DNA of 64,000 nucleotides from CF-13 sp036782775 (GCA_036782775.1 DAIPYJ010000004.1:34519-98518); one strand, 5' to 3'; counted from the stretch's first letter, positions 1-9,028 are shown. The notes: a model not told the origin generated them from the sequence alone. Translations and numbers: made by a program.

Positions 1-51
1 TCTAAGTTGGGTTCGCCGGAGCGACCAGCGTTCGAAACGCGCGCTGCTGGC

Positions 52-378
52 CTAGACGGCGCGCGAGCGCGACGTGCGCCAGCGGACGAGCTCTTTGAAG
101 GAGCCGTTGAAATGCTTCATGTGCTCGTGCACATCGAGCATCTCGTCGCTGGTGATCGGACCTTCCGCGGCCGCATTGGGCAGGCCGTCTGGATGCTTGG
201 CTCTCTTGAGCAAGAGCACCGCCACGAAGCTCACGCCGCAGTTGGCACAGGTGACTTCGACGGTGCAATGGGCATCGGCCTCGTTGAGCAGCTTGACGTC
301 GCAATCGGCGAGCGCCTGCGAGCAGGCGAGGCATTTGTAATACTTCGCCCGTTCCTTGATCAACGCGATCAGATTCAC
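52..378 (-). CDS. small zinc-ribbon-like protein
   Basis: A protein of about 108 residues with two Cys pairs (CLAC near residue 15 and CANC about 30 residues later), which looks like a zinc-ribbon fold. The C-terminal half is helical, with no membrane segment. An ATG at 441 would add 21 residues, but those codons are poor in GC at third positions and overlap a TATAGT -10 element. I therefore prefer the GTG at 378, which lies 9 bases after that element, as in a leaderless mRNA. Function is unknown; the family is not recognised beyond the metal-binding pattern. Confidence 0.6.
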   Translation of the reverse strand: MNLIALIKERAKYYKCLACSQALADCDVKLLNEADAHCTVEVTCANCGVSFVAVLLLKRAKHPDGLPNAAAEGPITSDEMLDVHEHMKHFNGSFKELVRWRTSRSRAV

Positions 379-387
379 CGTATTTCC

Positions 388-393
388 ACTATA
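388..393 (-). promoter_or_regulatory. -10 element (TATAGT) for the zinc-ribbon gene
   Basis: TATAGT on the minus strand ends 9 bases before the GTG at 378, and no Shine-Dalgarno sequence lies between them. This spacing fits a leaderless or nearly leaderless transcript. No clear -35 was seen. Confidence 0.4.
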
Positions 394-430
394 GAGGCCA
401 CTTTTCCCGGCAGCCAAGTACCTGAAGCTA

Positions 431-808
431 TTAACCCCCACGGATGACAGAATTCAAGTCAGCGGTCGTGGTCTCGCCTGGCCCGACCGTGACCTCTGTC
501 CGCCCGCTTAGGGGAGGAAACTTCACCTCGACGGTGTACGTTCCGGGAGCCACCCGCGCGCTGTACGTGGCATCGCTGGCGGTGAATACGGTTATTGCTG
601 GGCCTGTGTCGACCGGCACAAACCGAATAGCGGTATTGCGATGAGCGCGCCGACGCAAACCGCACTGACTCCCAAGCAGAGTCCAAGGAAAACTCCTGGG
701 AAATGAGGGCCCCAAGCAAATTGATACGGTCACATGCCCATGAATCGTGCCCTCGGCGACCGGGCGGCTGGGCACGAAGCTGGTAAGCGAAAGCCCAATC
801 GCTGCCAT
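431..808 (-). CDS. secreted or anchored protein with carboxypeptidase-regulatory-like C-terminus
   Basis: A 125-residue protein with a hydrophobic N-terminus and a beta-rich C-terminal part containing ARVAPGTYTVEVKFPPLSGR. That pattern is typical of small Ig-like, transthyretin-like or carboxypeptidase-regulatory domains found in extracellular proteins. The reading frame stays open about 19 codons upstream of the ATG at 808 (up to an in-frame TAA) and encodes more hydrophobic sequence, so the membrane segment may be longer if a rare start is used. Function is unknown; an envelope or extracellular location is inferred. Confidence 0.5.
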   Translation of the reverse strand: MAAIGLSLTSFVPSRPVAEGTIHGHVTVSICLGPSFPRSFPWTLLGSQCGLRRRAHRNTAIRFVPVDTGPAITVFTASDATYSARVAPGTYTVEVKFPPLSGRTEVTVGPGETTTADLNSVIRGG

Positions 809-880
809 CCCAAGCCAACCAACAGAGGGACCGACGAGCCTCGAGACGATATGTACTTACAAAACTCTCATGCTGGCTGA

Positions 881-2365
881 TCATTGTGCGAGCTGATAGA
901 TCCGGATCGGAGGGCCCGGCCTGACCCATCCGGCATAGCCCGCCAAGGGCACATAGTAGGTATCGATGGGGTCGAAGACGCTGCTGGGACAGCCGGTCGT
1001 CGGCGAGAAGCTGGCGACCAAGTGGGCTCGCGCCCTCAGCAGGCGTTCGAGCGGGCTCTCGACGCGACAGCCGGTGCCAGGCGTCTCGTAGCCGACGACA
1101 ACGTATTGCACGCCCTGCGTGGTCAGGGGCGTGAGCGACGTCCATTGCAGGTCGTCCGAGGTCAGCTCCATGATGCGGTACTGCGTCTCGAGCCGGCTGT
1201 CGAGGAAGCTCGCGACGTATGGGTCGGTTGCCCCGTGGCTGTGCTCACCGCTGGCGATCATGGCCTGGTCGTGCGCTGGACCGGCCATGTAGGGGACGGC
1301 GGCTCGGCTCCCGGTCGGGACATGTTGCGCCAGCCAGTCGTAGGCCAGGGTGCGGGTGTCGGTCTGCTGGATGAGCAGGTCGTACTGCACGTCATGGGTA
1401 AGCGCGGGAATAGCGATGAGAATGAACGCGGCGCCGATTGCCAGCCAGCGGGTCTGCCCTGGTTTGGCGGCTTCGACGAGGTCTGCAACGACGCGTCCCC
1501 CGAGTAAGAGCACGGGTGGAATGAGCGGATCGGCATAGCGGAAGAAGACCGAGCCGCCCGCACCGATGAGCACGAAGTAGACGGCGACGAAGACCAGGAG
1601 GATCCAATCGGCGGGCCGACGGCGATAGATGGCGTACGCAACGCCGATTAGGGCAATGATGAAGAGCGCGGGATCGAGACCTGACCAGAGCGCGCGGCTG
1701 AGCTCGACCCAGCCGATCGACGGCGCCGTCGACTTCGCCAGATGCTGAAAGATGTAGCCGATTCCGTGCTGGGTCGTGCCCGGGTCGAAGAGCAGGAACG
1801 GTGAGGTCACCAGCAAGGTCGCGACACCGATCAGCGCGATGATCGCTAGGCGCCGAACCACGATTGCGAACGGTGTCTCGTGCAAGCGTGCCCCGAGCAC
1901 CTGGGCAGCAACCATCCCCGAGATCAGCAGGCCGCCGTTGTACTTGAGGCTGGCGGCGATGCCGAGGATCACGCCGTTCAGGAGCAGCGGACGCATGCCG
2001 CGTAGCGTCATCGTGCGGTAGGCGACGTAGAGGCCGGTGATGACGGCGAGGCTGAGGGGGACATCCAGGGTGGCGAAGTGGCTATCGCGAACCTGGAGAA
2101 ACGCAACGGCGACGCCGACGGCGCCAAACAGACCGGCCAGGCTGCCGTAGGCACGACGCCCGAATTCGAAAACGACCAGGACGATGAGACTGCCGAGAAT
2201 CGCGTCAAGGGCGCGCACGCCCAGGTAGCCGGACGCTTGATCCGAGACGAGGCCCACGAGATGAAACGGCGCGAGCCACGCCGCCGACAGATAGAAGTAA
2301 AGGTGTGGCCAGTCGGCGAAGTGCGGGTTGAGGATGCCGTGCAGAATTCCCATGGCGCGGCCCAC
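881..2365 (-). CDS. membrane glycosyltransferase, GT39/PMT-like (ArnT/PMT superfamily)
   Basis: A multi-spanning protein of at least 494 residues with many hydrophobic segments and a soluble C-terminus. It resembles the polyprenyl-phosphate-sugar-dependent glycosyltransferases of the GT39/GT83 (PMT/ArnT) type, which glycosylate proteins or lipids at the outer membrane face. The coordinates use the first permitted start (GTG). However, the frame is open for about 37 further codons back to the trxB stop and encodes a typical first helix plus the acidic YRPDED loop, where this family's catalytic Asp lies. The real start is therefore upstream, at about 2458-2477, at a codon that is not ATG, GTG or TTG. 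It follows trxB directly. Confidence 0.75.
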   Translation of the reverse strand: MGRAMGILHGILNPHFADWPHLYFYLSAAWLAPFHLVGLVSDQASGYLGVRALDAILGSLIVLVVFEFGRRAYGSLAGLFGAVGVAVAFLQVRDSHFATLDVPLSLAVITGLYVAYRTMTLRGMRPLLLNGVILGIAASLKYNGGLLISGMVAAQVLGARLHETPFAIVVRRLAIIALIGVATLLVTSPFLLFDPGTTQHGIGYIFQHLAKSTAPSIGWVELSRALWSGLDPALFIIALIGVAYAIYRRRPADWILLVFVAVYFVLIGAGGSVFFRYADPLIPPVLLLGGRVVADLVEAAKPGQTRWLAIGAAFILIAIPALTHDVQYDLLIQQTDTRTLAYDWLAQHVPTGSRAAVPYMAGPAHDQAMIASGEHSHGATDPYVASFLDSRLETQYRIMELTSDDLQWTSLTPLTTQGVQYVVVGYETPGTGCRVESPLERLLRARAHLVASFSPTTGCPSSVFDPIDTYYVPLAGYAGWVRPGPPIRIYQLAQ

Positions 2366-2480
2366 GGTGACGTCCTCATCGGGACGGTAAAGCGCGGGCA
2401 GCCCGAAGTTGATGCCCCACAGCCGCAGGCCTAGCGCCGCGAGGAAAACGACACCGATCGCCGCCCGGAGGCGGCCCCGT

Positions 2481-3518
2481 TTACCCGCCGACGAGGTCGG
2501 GACGGGTTGGACCGTAGAGATCGACCGGGACCGGCGTAGGCTCGTGCTTCCGGGCTTCCAATTTCTTCACCGCGTCGATCGCTGCCGTGGTCGCATCGCC
2601 GACGGCGGTGGTGATCTGCCGCGTCAGCTGGGCACGAACGTCACCAGCGGCGTACAGCCCGGGGAGGCTGGTCTGCATCGTCGAATCCGTGACGAGGAAG
2701 CCTTGCGGGTCGTGCTCGAGGTGGTCGTGATGATCGAAGAACTGGACGTTCGGCTGGAAGCCGATGAAGACAAAGACCCCCGTCACCTTGAGGGTCCGGG
2801 TCGCGCCCGAGGTCACATCCTTGAGGACGATCTCCTGCACCTGCTCGTCTTGCCCGCGAATCTCGGTCACGACCGTGTTCAGAATCAGCTCGACCTTGGG
2901 ATTGTTCTTCGCCGCCTCCACCAGGATCGCCTGGGCGCGGAACTCGTTTCGTCGATGGATAAGGTAGACCTTCTTCGCGTAGCGGGTGAGGAAGACGCCC
3001 TCTTCCAGTGCGGCATCACCACCGCCGATGACCGCGACCTCTTCTTCCTTGAAGAAAGCGCCGTCGCAGACCGCGCATTGCGAGACGCCACGGCCCTGGT
3101 ACTCCTTCTCGCCCGGGATGCCGAGCTTCTTCGGCTCGCCGCCGGCGGTGAGAATGACGTAGTCGGCGAGGTAGGAACCATCGTCGGTTTGAATCAGCTT
3201 GCGGGACCCTTCCCGCCGGATGGCGGTCACGTTCGCCGTTTGTAGCGAGACACCGAACTTTTCCGCCTGGTCGGCCATGCGCTGCGCCAGCTCCGGGCCG
3301 GTGATGTGGTCGAAACCGGGGTAGTCCTCGATCGCCTCGGTGTTGAGCAACTGGCCGCCCGGGGCGCCGCGCTCGAGCAGAACGGTTTTGACCCGCGCCC
3401 GGCCGGCGTAAAGAGCGGCGGTGAGGCCGGCGGGGCCACCGCCGACGATCGCAATGTCGTAGTGCCGATCGTTATCCATTCCTGGCGAAGCTCCCATAGT
3501 ATCCAAGGCCGTCTCCAT
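2481..3518 (-). CDS. trxB: thioredoxin reductase
   Basis: An NADPH- and FAD-dependent thioredoxin reductase that reduces thioredoxin in the cytoplasm. FAD-binding GGGPAG is at residues 26-31, the redox-active CAVC pair is at Cys148/Cys151, the NADPH-binding GGGDAA is at 165-170, and the C-terminal YAAGDV FAD motif is present. The length (345) is slightly above the usual 310-320 because of a loose N-terminus; internal ATGs at 3497 and 3479 (just before the DYDIAIVGGG-type strand) are possible starts. It is head-to-tail with the membrane glycosyltransferase gene and divergent from the ECF sigma factor gene. Confidence 0.93.
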   Translation of the reverse strand: METALDTMGASPGMDNDRHYDIAIVGGGPAGLTAALYAGRARVKTVLLERGAPGGQLLNTEAIEDYPGFDHITGPELAQRMADQAEKFGVSLQTANVTAIRREGSRKLIQTDDGSYLADYVILTAGGEPKKLGIPGEKEYQGRGVSQCAVCDGAFFKEEEVAVIGGGDAALEEGVFLTRYAKKVYLIHRRNEFRAQAILVEAAKNNPKVELILNTVVTEIRGQDEQVQEIVLKDVTSGATRTLKVTGVFVFIGFQPNVQFFDHHDHLEHDPQGFLVTDSTMQTSLPGLYAAGDVRAQLTRQITTAVGDATTAAIDAVKKLEARKHEPTPVPVDLYGPTRPDLVGG

Positions 3519-3570
3519 AGGAAGTATTCCCAGCCTTAAACCCCGCTACCCCCCGTAACCCAGCCGGGTA

Positions 3571-3576
3571 TATAAC
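3571..3576 (+). promoter_or_regulatory. -10 element (TATAAC) for the ECF sigma gene
   Basis: TATAAC inside an AT-rich stretch (GTATATAAC) ends 10 bases before the ATG at 3587. There is no convincing ribosome-binding site, so a leaderless transcript is likely. A short ACCC-AGCC-GGGT dyad at about 3558-3569 overlaps its upstream edge and could be an operator. Confidence 0.4.
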
Positions 3577-3586
3577 AGCGGAAGCG

Positions 3587-4147
3587 ATGCGCGAGGACCC
3601 TTCGACGATCGGCCCCTCGGTCGCTTCCGGGAGAGTCGTTCCGCTTCGTCCGCCGCAGGAGAGCCAGGACCAGGACCACCTGACCTGGGCGTACCAGACG
3701 CATGTCACAGCCATCTACCAGTACATCTACAGCCGAGTCGGCAACCGCCCGGACACCGAGGACCTCACGGCGCAGGTCTTCACCAAGGCGATCAACGGCA
3801 TGCGAAGCGACGTCTCGGTCCCAGAGCTCCGCAGTTGGCTCTACCGGGTGGCGCAGACGACCCTCGCCGATCATTGGCGGCAGTACTATGCGGAAGATCT
3901 TTCCGAGCTGGAGGACGATGTCACCAGGCCGGCCGCGCCTCGTGAGAATCCGGAAGCCGTGCAGCGGGTCGATGCACTGATGGCCACGCTTCCCGAGAGC
4001 TACCGGCGCGTCCTCGAGCTGCGCTTCCTCAAGGGATACTCCGTACGGGAGACCGCCCAGGAATTGGACCTCACTGAAACCAACGTCAAGGTGCTGCAGT
4101 TTCGCGCCCTGAACCGCGCCGGCCGTGAACGAGGGAGGACGTCATGA
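3587..4147 (+). CDS. ECF-type RNA polymerase sigma factor (sigma-70 family)
   Basis: 186 residues. Region 2 (about 30-95) includes the core-binding helix and a DTEDLTAQVF segment. A linker follows, then region 4 (about 125-178), where ESYRRVLELRFLKGYSVRET forms the -35-recognising helix-turn-helix. There is no region 1.1 or 3, as expected for ECF factors. Its stop overlaps the start of the Rieske gene by 4 bases (ATGA), so the two are translationally coupled. No classical anti-sigma domain is encoded next door, which raises the possibility that the N-terminal part of the Rieske protein plays that role. Likely a redox-response regulator; this is inferred. Confidence 0.88.
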   Translation: MREDPSTIGPSVASGRVVPLRPPQESQDQDHLTWAYQTHVTAIYQYIYSRVGNRPDTEDLTAQVFTKAINGMRSDVSVPELRSWLYRVAQTTLADHWRQYYAEDLSELEDDVTRPAAPRENPEAVQRVDALMATLPESYRRVLELRFLKGYSVRETAQELDLTETNVKVLQFRALNRAGRERGRTS

Positions 4148-4830
4148 ACGACGATCCGGAAAAGCTCGACCAGTACGTCGAAGACCTGCTACAGGACCGC
4201 AAGCCTGAGCGGACGCCGCTGCCAGACGAAGACGCGCTACGTGCGCGCCAGACGGCGGCCATGCTGCGCGCCGCTAAGCCGGGCGCCGGCCTGCCTTCGA
4301 AGGAGTTCCTCGAGCGGATGCAGGCGTCGATCCCCGAATGGATCAGCGAGCAGTCGCCGCCTCGGCAGGTCGTCTCGCGTCCAAGCCGCCGCTCCCTACT
4401 GCTGAGCGGGGCGGCAGGTCTCGCGGCGGGCATCGCCGCCACGATTGGCGTAGATCGGCTGATACAGGAGCCATCCAAGCTCAGCAGCACGGCCCTGGTC
4501 CAGACCAGCGGGAACTGGAAAGGATCGTGGCAACCGGTCAAGGCGCTGGCCGACCTGCCGGACGGGACGCCGATCGCGTTTCGAACGGGAGCAATCGAGG
4601 GCTTCTTGATTCGCAATGGTGATTCTGTGAAAGGCATCTCGGCGGTCTGCACCCACATGGGTTGCATCCTCAACTTCAGCAAGTTCCGCAATCAGTTCGA
4701 GTGTCCGTGCCACGGCGCAACCTTTGCAACGGACGGCCAGCCAAGCAATGAGTACAGCGCGCCGCTGCCGGCCTTGCCGCCGCTTCAGGTTCGAGTGCAG
4801 GACGGCCAGGTCGAGGTCTTCGCCGTCTAA
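4144..4830 (+). CDS. Tat-anchored Rieske [2Fe-2S] protein with extended N-terminal cytoplasmic domain
   Basis: 228 residues. An acidic, helical region of about 75 residues precedes a twin-arginine sequence (SRRSLLLSG, about 81-89) and a membrane anchor (about 86-103). The C-terminal domain carries both Rieske motifs: CTHMGC at 169-174 and CPCHG at 187-191, with all cluster ligands (Cys169, His171, Cys187, His190) and the disulfide cysteines. The 2Fe-2S domain would face outside. The N-terminal extension has the size and topology of an anti-sigma domain, and the gene overlaps the sigma-factor gene. No cytochrome b gene is nearby, so a bc1 role is less obvious than a redox-sensing role. Confidence 0.88.
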   Translation: MNDDPEKLDQYVEDLLQDRKPERTPLPDEDALRARQTAAMLRAAKPGAGLPSKEFLERMQASIPEWISEQSPPRQVVSRPSRRSLLLSGAAGLAAGIAATIGVDRLIQEPSKLSSTALVQTSGNWKGSWQPVKALADLPDGTPIAFRTGAIEGFLIRNGDSVKGISAVCTHMGCILNFSKFRNQFECPCHGATFATDGQPSNEYSAPLPALPPLQVRVQDGQVEVFAV

Positions 4831-4856
4831 GTAACCGCAGCCCGTAGGAGATCGTG

Positions 4857-5387
4857 ATGAGATTTCCAAGCGGCGAATCGATGCCGAGGCTCCTTGAAAA
4901 CCTGCGCAACGGCGTGCTCGGGGTCGGCACCCTGCTGATGCTCGCCAGCTGCGGCGGTCAGGCCGCAGGCCCGGCCGCGAGCGCCTCGGCGACTCCATCG
5001 CCAACCGCGGCGGCGACGCCGTCCCCGACGCCGACCGCCACAGCCTCGGCAGCGGCACCTGTCGTGATGGCGCAGCAGATGGGCACGATGGGTATGCTGC
5101 TGGTTGCCGCGTCCAACGGTCACACGCTCTATACCTTCAACAGCGACAGTCCGGGCGTTAGCCGCTGCAGCGGGCAGTGCCTCACCATCTGGCCGGCGTT
5201 GACGGTCCCGGCCGGGCAGACACCGACAGGCGGAGCCGGCGTCACGGGACCGCTCGCGACCATCACGCGGGACGACGGCTCGTTGCAGGTCACCTACAAA
5301 GGTCTACCGCTCTACTTCTTTCACAACGACAGCGCCGCGGGGCAAACCAAAGGCAACTACAGCGGCTGGAGCCTCGTCCATCCCTAG
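4857..5387 (+). CDS. lipoprotein with COG4315-type secreted repeats
   Basis: 176 residues. A signal peptide ends in the lipobox LASC (Cys about 32), followed by an Ala/Ser/Thr/Pro-rich spacer. The C-terminal domain contains the two repeats of the Lipoprotein_15 (COG4315) family: a GHTLYTFNSD repeat followed by CSGQCLTIWPAL, and a GLPLYFFHND repeat ending in GWSLV. Function of the family is unknown. An AGGAG-like sequence (TAGGAG, 4845-4850) precedes adjacent GTG/ATG starts; I chose ATG. It is the third gene after the sigma-Rieske pair and probably in the same operon. Attached to the outer face of the membrane. Confidence 0.85.
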   Translation: MRFPSGESMPRLLENLRNGVLGVGTLLMLASCGGQAAGPAASASATPSPTAAATPSPTPTATASAAAPVVMAQQMGTMGMLLVAASNGHTLYTFNSDSPGVSRCSGQCLTIWPALTVPAGQTPTGGAGVTGPLATITRDDGSLQVTYKGLPLYFFHNDSAAGQTKGNYSGWSLVHP

Positions 5388-5404
5388 TTCATGCGGATGA
5401 CGCG

Positions 5405-6979
5405 TTACTGACGGACGATCGCCGGGACCTTTCCTCGTAGAACGAATTTCTGAATCTTGCCGGTCGCCGTCTTGGGCAGCTCGTCCACGAAGGTGAACGA
5501 TTGCGGCACCTTGAAGTGGGCAAGCCGCTCGCGGGCAAACTGCCGCAACTCGTCTTCGCTGGTGTGCTGACCCGCTTTGAGTACCACGAAGGCGCAGGGT
5601 GCCTCACCCCATTTTTCATGCGGCAGGCCGACGACCGCGACCTCCTGGACCGCGGGATGCCGCAGTAAGCAGCCCTCCACTTCGATGCTCGAGATGTTCT
5701 CGCCGCCGCTGATGATCACGTCCTTGATGCGGTCGCGAATCTCGACGTAGCCATCCGAATGCACCACGGCCGCATCACCGCTGTGAAACCAGCCGTCCTT
5801 GATCGCCTTGGCCGTCGCCTCCGGATCGTTGTAGTAGCCCTTGAGGACGACGTTGCCGCGGACGACGATCTCGCCGATGCTCTCGCCGTCGTGCGGCACT
5901 TCCTCTCCGGTCTCAGTGTCCACGACGAGGAGTTCGCCCGAGGTGATCAGCTCGACGCCCTGGCGCGCCTTGATGGTAGCGCGCTCCTCAGGAGAAAGCG
6001 AGGCGTGCTCCGGGATGGGGTCGCATACCGTAATGAACGGCGAGGTTTCCGTCAGGCCGTAGACCTGCGTGACCTCCCAGCCCAGTTCGCCTTCGAGCCG
6101 CTGGATGGTGGCGGCGGCCGGCGGCGCGCCGGCAGTCACGACATGCACGCCGCGCGGGACGTCTCTGCGCGCCTCGGCAGGTGCATTGGCGAGACCGATG
6201 AGGACGGTGGGCGCGGCGCACAGCCAGCTGACCCTTTCCTCACGGATCAGTCGAAACACGGCGGCCGGATCGAACTTCGGCAGACAGATATGCGTTGCGC
6301 CGACGGCAGTCACCACCCAGACGAAGGTCCAGCCGTTTGCGTGGAACATCGGCAGCGTCCACAGATAACGATCGCCGACGCCAAGGTGCAAGTGGATCAG
6401 CGTGCCGACCACGTTCATGTAGGCGTTGCGATGCGTGATCATCACGCCCTTGGGCCGGGCCGTGGTACCGCTGGTGTAATTGATCGTCAGCAGGTCGAGC
6501 TCGTCGATTTCCGGCCGGCGCACGTCCGGGGCCTGCGCAGTCAGCATCGTTTCGTAATCGAGCCAGCCATCACGCCGGCCGGTCAGCGCGACGAAATGCT
6601 TCACCCCCGGAATCCGGTCGCGCACGCCATCGACGGCATCGAAGTATTCCGCGCAGGCGCACACGACGGTCGCGCCCGAGTGCTCGATGATGTAGGCGAA
6701 GTCGTCGGCCGTCAGGCGGAAGTTGATCGGCACCAGGACGGCGCCGATCTGCGGGACCGCATAGAACGACTCCAGCTGTTGGTGCACATTGGGCGCGATG
6801 TAGGCGACGCGATCGCCCTGCCGGACACCGAGGCGCTGAAGCGCGGTCGACCACCGATCGCAGCGGTCGAAAAACTGCTCGTAGGTGAGGCGAAGCTCGC
6901 CGTCGACGACGGCCTCCCGTTGGGGGTGTAGCCGCCGCGTCCGTCGCATGAATTCGAGCGGGGTCAGTGGCGTCTCCAT
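5405..6979 (-). CDS. acyl-CoA synthetase (AMP-forming), fatty-acid CoA ligase family
   Basis: 524 residues of the ANL superfamily, activating a carboxylic acid to an acyl-AMP and then to acyl-CoA. Visible motifs are the P-loop-like YTSGTTARPKGV (about 168-179), QVYGLTETSPF (A5), the GEIVVRG and GWFHSGD strand motifs with the conserved Asp, DRIKDVIISGGENIS (A8 hinge), and LPKTATGKIQK with the catalytic Lys (A10). The substrate is probably medium- or long-chain fatty acid; the motifs alone cannot settle it. It stands alone, divergent from dxs. Confidence 0.9.
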   Translation of the reverse strand: METPLTPLEFMRRTRRLHPQREAVVDGELRLTYEQFFDRCDRWSTALQRLGVRQGDRVAYIAPNVHQQLESFYAVPQIGAVLVPINFRLTADDFAYIIEHSGATVVCACAEYFDAVDGVRDRIPGVKHFVALTGRRDGWLDYETMLTAQAPDVRRPEIDELDLLTINYTSGTTARPKGVMITHRNAYMNVVGTLIHLHLGVGDRYLWTLPMFHANGWTFVWVVTAVGATHICLPKFDPAAVFRLIREERVSWLCAAPTVLIGLANAPAEARRDVPRGVHVVTAGAPPAAATIQRLEGELGWEVTQVYGLTETSPFITVCDPIPEHASLSPEERATIKARQGVELITSGELLVVDTETGEEVPHDGESIGEIVVRGNVVLKGYYNDPEATAKAIKDGWFHSGDAAVVHSDGYVEIRDRIKDVIISGGENISSIEVEGCLLRHPAVQEVAVVGLPHEKWGEAPCAFVVLKAGQHTSEDELRQFARERLAHFKVPQSFTFVDELPKTATGKIQKFVLRGKVPAIVRQ

Positions 6980-7108
6980 AAGGCAATCTCCTCCTCTTCC
7001 CGAGTGTAGATCGGTGCCGCGCCAGCGGCAAGGGTGAAACCAACCGCCCCCCTCATCCGTTTCTCATCGCGTCCGGGGATACCGACCGGTAGACTCGGAA
7101 CCGGCAGG

Positions 7109-9028
7109 ATGGATCAGCTTCCCAGCACGCCCTTACTCGACCAGATCAAGACTCCGGCTGATCTGCGCGCCCTCGATGACGCGCAGCTGCATGCGCTCGC
7201 CGACGAGATTCGCCAGTTCCTGGTGGCGACCGTCTCCAAGACCGGCGGCCATCTCGGTCCGAACCTGGGCGTGGTCGAGCTAACCCTCGCGCTCCATCGC
7301 GTTTTCGACAGCCCTCGCGACCGCATCCTCTGGGACACCGGCCACCAGGCCTACGTCCACAAGCTGCTGACCCGGCCGCGGGACGGCTTCGCGCGGCTCC
7401 GCAAGCTGGGCGGCATGAGCGGCTACCCCAACCGCACCGAGAGCGCCCACGACTTCATCGAGAACAGCCATGCCTCCACCGGGCTCAGCTATGCCGCGGG
7501 CATGGGTGAGGCCTTGCAGCGCCAGGGCGACGGCGGCCGGGTGGTGGTCGTCGTCGGCGACGGCGCGCTGACCGGCGGCATGGCGTACGAGGCGCTCAAC
7601 AACATCGGGCATCGTAAGAGCCCGGTGATCATCGTGGTCAATGACAACGGCCGCTCTTACGCGCCGACAATCGGTGGCCTGGCACAGCACCTGGCCCAGC
7701 AGCTCACAGTTCTCAACCCCAGCTACCACCGCACGAAGAGCAGGGTGGACCGGGTGCTGCGCACCGTGCCGGCCGGTGACAAGGCCGCCGAGGCTGTTCG
7801 CCGGGTCAAGGAAGGCCTCAAGGAGCTGGTTTCCCCGCGAACGTTCTTCGAGTATCTCGGCATCAAGTACTCCGGCCCGATCGACGGCCACAAGATCGAG
7901 GATGTCGAGCGGACGCTGGCCCAGGTCAGCCGGCTCGGCGGACCGGTCGTGGTGCACGTCATCACCAGCAAAGGCCACGGCTACGGCCCCGCCGAGGCGG
8001 ATGAGATCGATCACCTGCATGGCGTCAGCGCCTTCGACGTGCTCACCGCCCAGCCGCTCAGCCGCAAGCGATCCTATACCGATGTCTTTGGCGAAGCGCT
8101 GGTTGAAGAGGCCGAGCGCGATCCGCGAATCGTCGCCATCACGGCAGCGATGGGCAGCAGCGCCGGCCTGACGGAGTTTGCCGAACGGTTCCCCGACCGC
8201 TTCTACGACGTCGGCATCGCCGAGCAACATGCCGTCACGTTTGCCGCGGGCCTGGCGATGGCAGGACTGCGGCCGGTGGTCGTCATCTATTCGACCTTTC
8301 TGCAGCGCGCGCTCGACCAGGTGATGATGGACGTCTGCCTGCACCGGCTGCCGGTCACCTTCGTGCTCGACCGGGCCGGGATCACCGGCGACGACGGTCC
8401 CTCACACCACGGCATTTTCGATCTCACGTTTCTGCGCGCCATGCCCGGCCTGACGCTGGCGGCGGCGAGCGGTCCTCAGGAGTTGCGCGATCTGCTCCAC
8501 ACGGCGGTCGCCCGCGAGGAGGAAGGGCCGTTCGCGATCCGCTTTCCCAAGGGAGCCGCACCGGAAATCGAGCCGCAGCCGATCCAGGTGTTGCCGACAG
8601 GGGAATGGCAGGTGATGCGGCAGGGAAGCGCCGGGCTGCTGCTGGCGACCGGGAAGATGGTCGCGGTCGCGACCGAAGCCGCGGCGCTGCTCGATGGCGA
8701 CGGTCTGCCATTGACGGTGGTCAACGCGCGCTATGTCAAGCCGCTCGACCCACGGCTCGAAAGCTGGGCACGACGGCATCCGGCCGTCTTGACCCTCGAG
8801 GACAACGTGATGACCGGCGGCTTCGGCTCATCGGTGACCGAGGTCCTGGCGCCGCTCGCGATCCCCGTCACCGTCATCGGCCTCCCCGACGCCTTCATCG
8901 AACAGGGGACGCAGATCGAACTGCTCAAGCAACTCGAGCTCGATCCGCCCGGGGTGGCGGCCCGGATTCGGCGCGTGTTGACCAGCCCGGAAACGCTCGC
9001 GGCTTCGGCACGCCAGCCGGGCAGCTGA
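7109..9028 (+). CDS. dxs: 1-deoxy-D-xylulose-5-phosphate synthase
   Basis: First enzyme of the MEP isoprenoid pathway: condenses pyruvate and glyceraldehyde-3-phosphate using thiamine diphosphate. 639 residues, the normal length. Visible are the ThDP/Mg site (GDGALTGGMAYEALNN), the GHG segment, the EQHAVTFAAGLA catalytic Glu region in the pyrimidine-binding domain, and DRAGITGDDG. The C-terminal transketolase domain ends normally. The start is the ATG at 7109. A TAGACT -10-like sequence lies about 12 bases upstream and there is no strong Shine-Dalgarno. The stop overlaps the next gene by one base. Confidence 0.95.
   Translation: MDQLPSTPLLDQIKTPADLRALDDAQLHALADEIRQFLVATVSKTGGHLGPNLGVVELTLALHRVFDSPRDRILWDTGHQAYVHKLLTRPRDGFARLRKLGGMSGYPNRTESAHDFIENSHASTGLSYAAGMGEALQRQGDGGRVVVVVGDGALTGGMAYEALNNIGHRKSPVIIVVNDNGRSYAPTIGGLAQHLAQQLTVLNPSYHRTKSRVDRVLRTVPAGDKAAEAVRRVKEGLKELVSPRTFFEYLGIKYSGPIDGHKIEDVERTLAQVSRLGGPVVVHVITSKGHGYGPAEADEIDHLHGVSAFDVLTAQPLSRKRSYTDVFGEALVEEAERDPRIVAITAAMGSSAGLTEFAERFPDRFYDVGIAEQHAVTFAAGLAMAGLRPVVVIYSTFLQRALDQVMMDVCLHRLPVTFVLDRAGITGDDGPSHHGIFDLTFLRAMPGLTLAAASGPQELRDLLHTAVAREEEGPFAIRFPKGAAPEIEPQPIQVLPTGEWQVMRQGSAGLLLATGKMVAVATEAAALLDGDGLPLTVVNARYVKPLDPRLESWARRHPAVLTLEDNVMTGGFGSSVTEVLAPLAIPVTVIGLPDAFIEQGTQIELLKQLELDPPGVAARIRRVLTSPETLAASARQPGS

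Noticed and set aside
2..334. Minus-strand open frame of 110 codons
   Set aside because: It is a different frame over the zinc-ribbon gene, with Arg/Ala-rich composition typical of shadow frames in GC-rich DNA.
5759..6931. Plus-strand open frame of 390 codons opposite the acyl-CoA ligase gene
   Set aside because: Antisense shadow of a protein with all ANL motifs; the sequence has no family features.
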